NCBI RefSeq assembly: GCF_001435575.1
Contig: NZ_AZEA01000002.1
Coordinates: 210,423-274,422 of the forward strand
DNA length: 64,000 nt
DNA from: Lentilactobacillus sunkii DSM 19904
GTDB lineage: Bacteria; Bacillota; Bacilli; Lactobacillales; Lactobacillaceae
Direction: 5' to 3'
A model generated the notes under the pieces. That model worked only from the letters and a program-made list of their open reading frames with translations. It did not search any database and had not been told where the DNA came from. Shown piece after piece: positions 62,654 to 64,000 of the stretch (position 1 is its first letter; every line of letters starts with the position of its first letter). Made by a program: the position numbers and the translations under genes.

Positions 62654-63001
62654 ATGGTTGACTCGCCACTTTCTCAAAGATCAATTACGTTGATTGACGA
62701 TAAACATTTAGCAGAATCAGAACGCATTTTTAAGCTGTTGAGCAATCCCAACCGTCTGCAGATGCTGCAGATTTTGGAACAGCAGGAATTAAACGTCACT
62801 CAAATCGGCAATTTATTGAGCCTGGAACAATCTTACGTTTCCCACCAACTTGCATTATTAAGGAAGCATCAGCTAGTGTCATCCCACCGCGAAGGTAAAT
62901 CCAACTACTATCAATTAGACGATCCCCACATTCTCGATGTTATCAATGAAATGCTCGAGCATGCCGATCACGTTATCCGAGGTAAAAAGCATGGCCAGTA
63001 A
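62654..63001 (+). CDS. ArsR/SmtB family metal-responsive regulator
   Basis: The 115-residue protein starts at the ATG at 62654, 10 nt after AAAGGA. It has the winged helix [20 protein letters not shown], then [20 protein letters not shown], and [20 protein letters not shown]. The C-terminal helix [17 protein letters not shown] carries D-x-x-x and H-x-x-H-type residues at positions used by the alpha5 Zn/Co site of CzrA. It overlaps the CDF-like transporter gene and probably controls it through the operator at 62616-62639. Confidence 0.85.
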   Translation: MVDSPLSQRSITLIDDKHLAESERIFKLLSNPNRLQMLQILEQQELNVTQIGNLLSLEQSYVSHQLALLRKHQLVSSHREGKSNYYQLDDPHILDVINEMLEHADHVIRGKKHGQ

Positions 63002-63611
63002 CACAAGTTCACAAATATTAATCGATCGCAGCTTACGTACTGAATATTTTTCAACTGCTTGGATGGCCTTTGAATTTGCCGTTGGCCTTTATTCAGGGCT
63101 CAAAGCCGGTTCAATCCTTTTAATTGCATTTGGTCTGGACAGTTTCTTGGAAATCATTTCCGGCAGTACGCTGATCTGGCGGCTGCGTAAGGAGAATAAT
63201 GGTGCAAGCTCCGACGAAATTGAACGGGCAGAAAAACGCTCATCGTTGATCGTCGGGTCCGTCCTGCTGCTCTTGTCAGTTTACGTGACTGGCGTTTCCG
63301 TGTTCAACCTGTTCACCCATTCGGCGGCTGATACCAGTTATTCCGGGATTGCCATTGCCATTGCGTCAATCATTTTGATGCCAATGCTAACCCTTAGAAA
63401 ACGCTCTTTGGGTAAGGCACTTCATTCCGATGCACTGGTTGAAGACGGTATGTGTAACATCACCTGTGCATACATGGCCGGAACCGTTCTGGTCGGTGGA
63501 TTATTAACCGCCCTGTTCAACTGGTGGTGGGCTGATTCGGTCTTTGCCCTAATCTTGGTATACTTTATTGCCAGTGAGGGTCTTGAATCATTTAATGAAG
63601 GTCGAAAGTAA
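62991..63611 (+). CDS. Cation diffusion facilitator-like transporter
   Basis: This 206-residue membrane protein starts at the ATG at 62991, behind GAGGTA, overlapping the ArsR gene by 11 nt. It has about five or six helices. The metal-site motifs are [15 protein letters not shown] in helix 2 and [13 protein letters not shown] in helix 5 (H-S-D-x-x-x-x-D), matching the H/D-x3-D pairs of CDF proteins. The cytoplasmic C-terminal domain of most CDF proteins is absent, so this is a minimal membrane-only form. Zn or Co export controlled by the adjacent ArsR is likely. Confidence 0.82.
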   Translation: MASNTSSQILIDRSLRTEYFSTAWMAFEFAVGLYSGLKAGSILLIAFGLDSFLEIISGSTLIWRLRKENNGASSDEIERAEKRSSLIVGSVLLLLSVYVTGVSVFNLFTHSAADTSYSGIAIAIASIILMPMLTLRKRSLGKALHSDALVEDGMCNITCAYMAGTVLVGGLLTALFNWWWADSVFALILVYFIASEGLESFNEGRK

Positions 63612-63636
63612 ATAATCATGAAACAATTTAAGATTA

Positions 63637-63685
63637 GATCCAGTTAAAACTGTTTGAATTTCAGTTTTAGCTGGATCCTTTTTAT
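63637..63685 (+). terminator. Terminator after the CDF gene
   Basis: GATCCAGTTAAAACTG pairs with CAGTTTTAGCTGGATC and is followed by CTTTTTAT. Confidence 0.88.
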
Positions 63686-63700
63686 TACCCTCAAGATGAT

Positions 63701-63737
63701 GGGGCTGTGACAAAACGAACGTTTTGCTCACAGCCCC
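63701..63737. repeat. Hairpin GGGGCTGTGA...TCACAGCCCC
   Basis: GGGGCTGTGA and AAACG pair with CGTTT and TCACAGCCCC around a 2-nt loop. The T-run after it is short (TTTGAATTT). It may be a second terminator for a gene approaching from the right or part of a repeat. Confidence 0.6.
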
Positions 63738-63767
63738 TTTGAATTTCTCCTGTTATACAGTCATAAC

Positions 63768-63877
63768 GTGTGCCAAAAGGCCGCTTCCTATGCACAACTA
63801 CGAATAACTTCCTGAGCTTTCAGCTCAAAAAGTTATCCTAGGTTATGCCACGGAAGCAAAATCGCCTTTTGGCACAC
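63768..63877 (+). repeat. Second type of long hairpin (GTGTGCCAAAAGG...CCTTTTGGCACAC)
   Basis: A 110-nt imperfect inverted repeat: GTGTGCCAAAAGGC, GCTTCC, ATAACTT and GAGCT pair with AGCTC, AAGTTAT, GGAAGC and GCCTTTTGGCACAC. The ends do not carry the GACGAG/CGTCGG pair of the other family, so it is a separate type. TTCCTTCTTTTTT follows, so it could also end a plus-strand transcript. Confidence 0.7.
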
Positions 63878-64000
63878 TTCCTTCTTTTTTGCGCTTCCCC
63901 ATTATTTAGGTGAAACGTGCAATAATCGGCTGATCCCGGACATTTAAGAGCCCAAATCAATCATTCCAGAATGAAGTGCAACAGAAAAGTTAGACAAAGA
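63878..64000. other. Right edge of window, no gene seen
   Basis: The last 120 bases contain no open frame long enough to support a gene and no structure I can name. A gene may begin just beyond the edge. Confidence 0.5.

Overview
The window looks like chromosome from an obligately heterofermentative lactic acid bacterium of the family Lactobacillaceae. A Lentilactobacillus-like species is my inference; no rRNA or marker gene here fixes the genus. Supporting signs are a full-length phosphoketolase, the acetylated diaminopimelate (DAP) route to lysine under a lysine riboswitch, a T-box in front of proBA, Gram-positive ribosome binding sites, a potABCD operon, glycine-betaine type ABC genes, and a PerR regulator. 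I see no phage, insertion sequence, CRISPR array, tRNA or rRNA.

Layout. 1-2.1 kb: the end of an ECF-type ABC transporter and small membrane and unknown proteins. 2.1-4.6 kb: a lipid-flavoured pair (alpha/beta hydrolase and PlsC-like acyltransferase) divergent from a TetR regulator, with two identical palindromes between them. 4.6-15.1 kb: an accessory carbohydrate region with a six-hairpin glycosidase-like enzyme, two GPH-family sugar symporters, a galactose mutarotase, two AraC regulators and an SMR efflux gene. 15.2-18.7 kb: three uncharacterised co-directional genes, L-asparaginase and an unknown gene. 18.8-22.6 kb: potABCD. 22.6-31.2 kb: an unknown gene, a cluster of hairpin repeats, a 14-helix MFS exporter, a P-type ATPase, an unknown gene and phosphoketolase. 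31.4-33.8 kb: a metallophosphoesterase with a tiny coupled ORF, a HigBA-type toxin-antitoxin pair and a CPBP protease. 33.9-44.1 kb: the lysine/DAP locus, with seven genes (lysA to asd) behind the riboswitch and lysC-dapF divergent. 44.1-50.9 kb: two unknown genes, a nuclease-helicase, FAA hydrolase, lactonase, GNAT and PerR. 51.1-54.4 kb: secreted amidase and T-box-proBA. 54.5-63.6 kb: betaine/choline-type ABC genes, a YibE/F pair, SDR, UspA, thioesterase, butanediol-type dehydrogenase and an ArsR/CDF pair.

How the genes fit together. Lysine and peptidoglycan DAP supply is nearly complete here: lysC and asd make aspartate semialdehyde, then dapA, dapB, dapH, patA, the deacetylase, dapF and lysA complete the route. 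Lysine can switch off lysA-asd through the riboswitch, while lysC-dapF has its own promoter. Proline synthesis is tied to tRNA charging by the T-box, and compatible-solute and polyamine uptake sit nearby.

The most unusual structure is a family of intergenic repeats of about 110-117 nt. They fold into long hairpins with conserved ends (GTGCGACGAG ... CGTCGGAGCAC). Arm sequences differ between copies but still pair. Four copies begin within a few bases of the TAG stop codon of a same-strand gene, and one locus carries two full copies in tandem plus a remnant. A second notable observation is a DinG/XPD-like nuclease-helicase in which all four expected iron-sulfur cysteines are absent.
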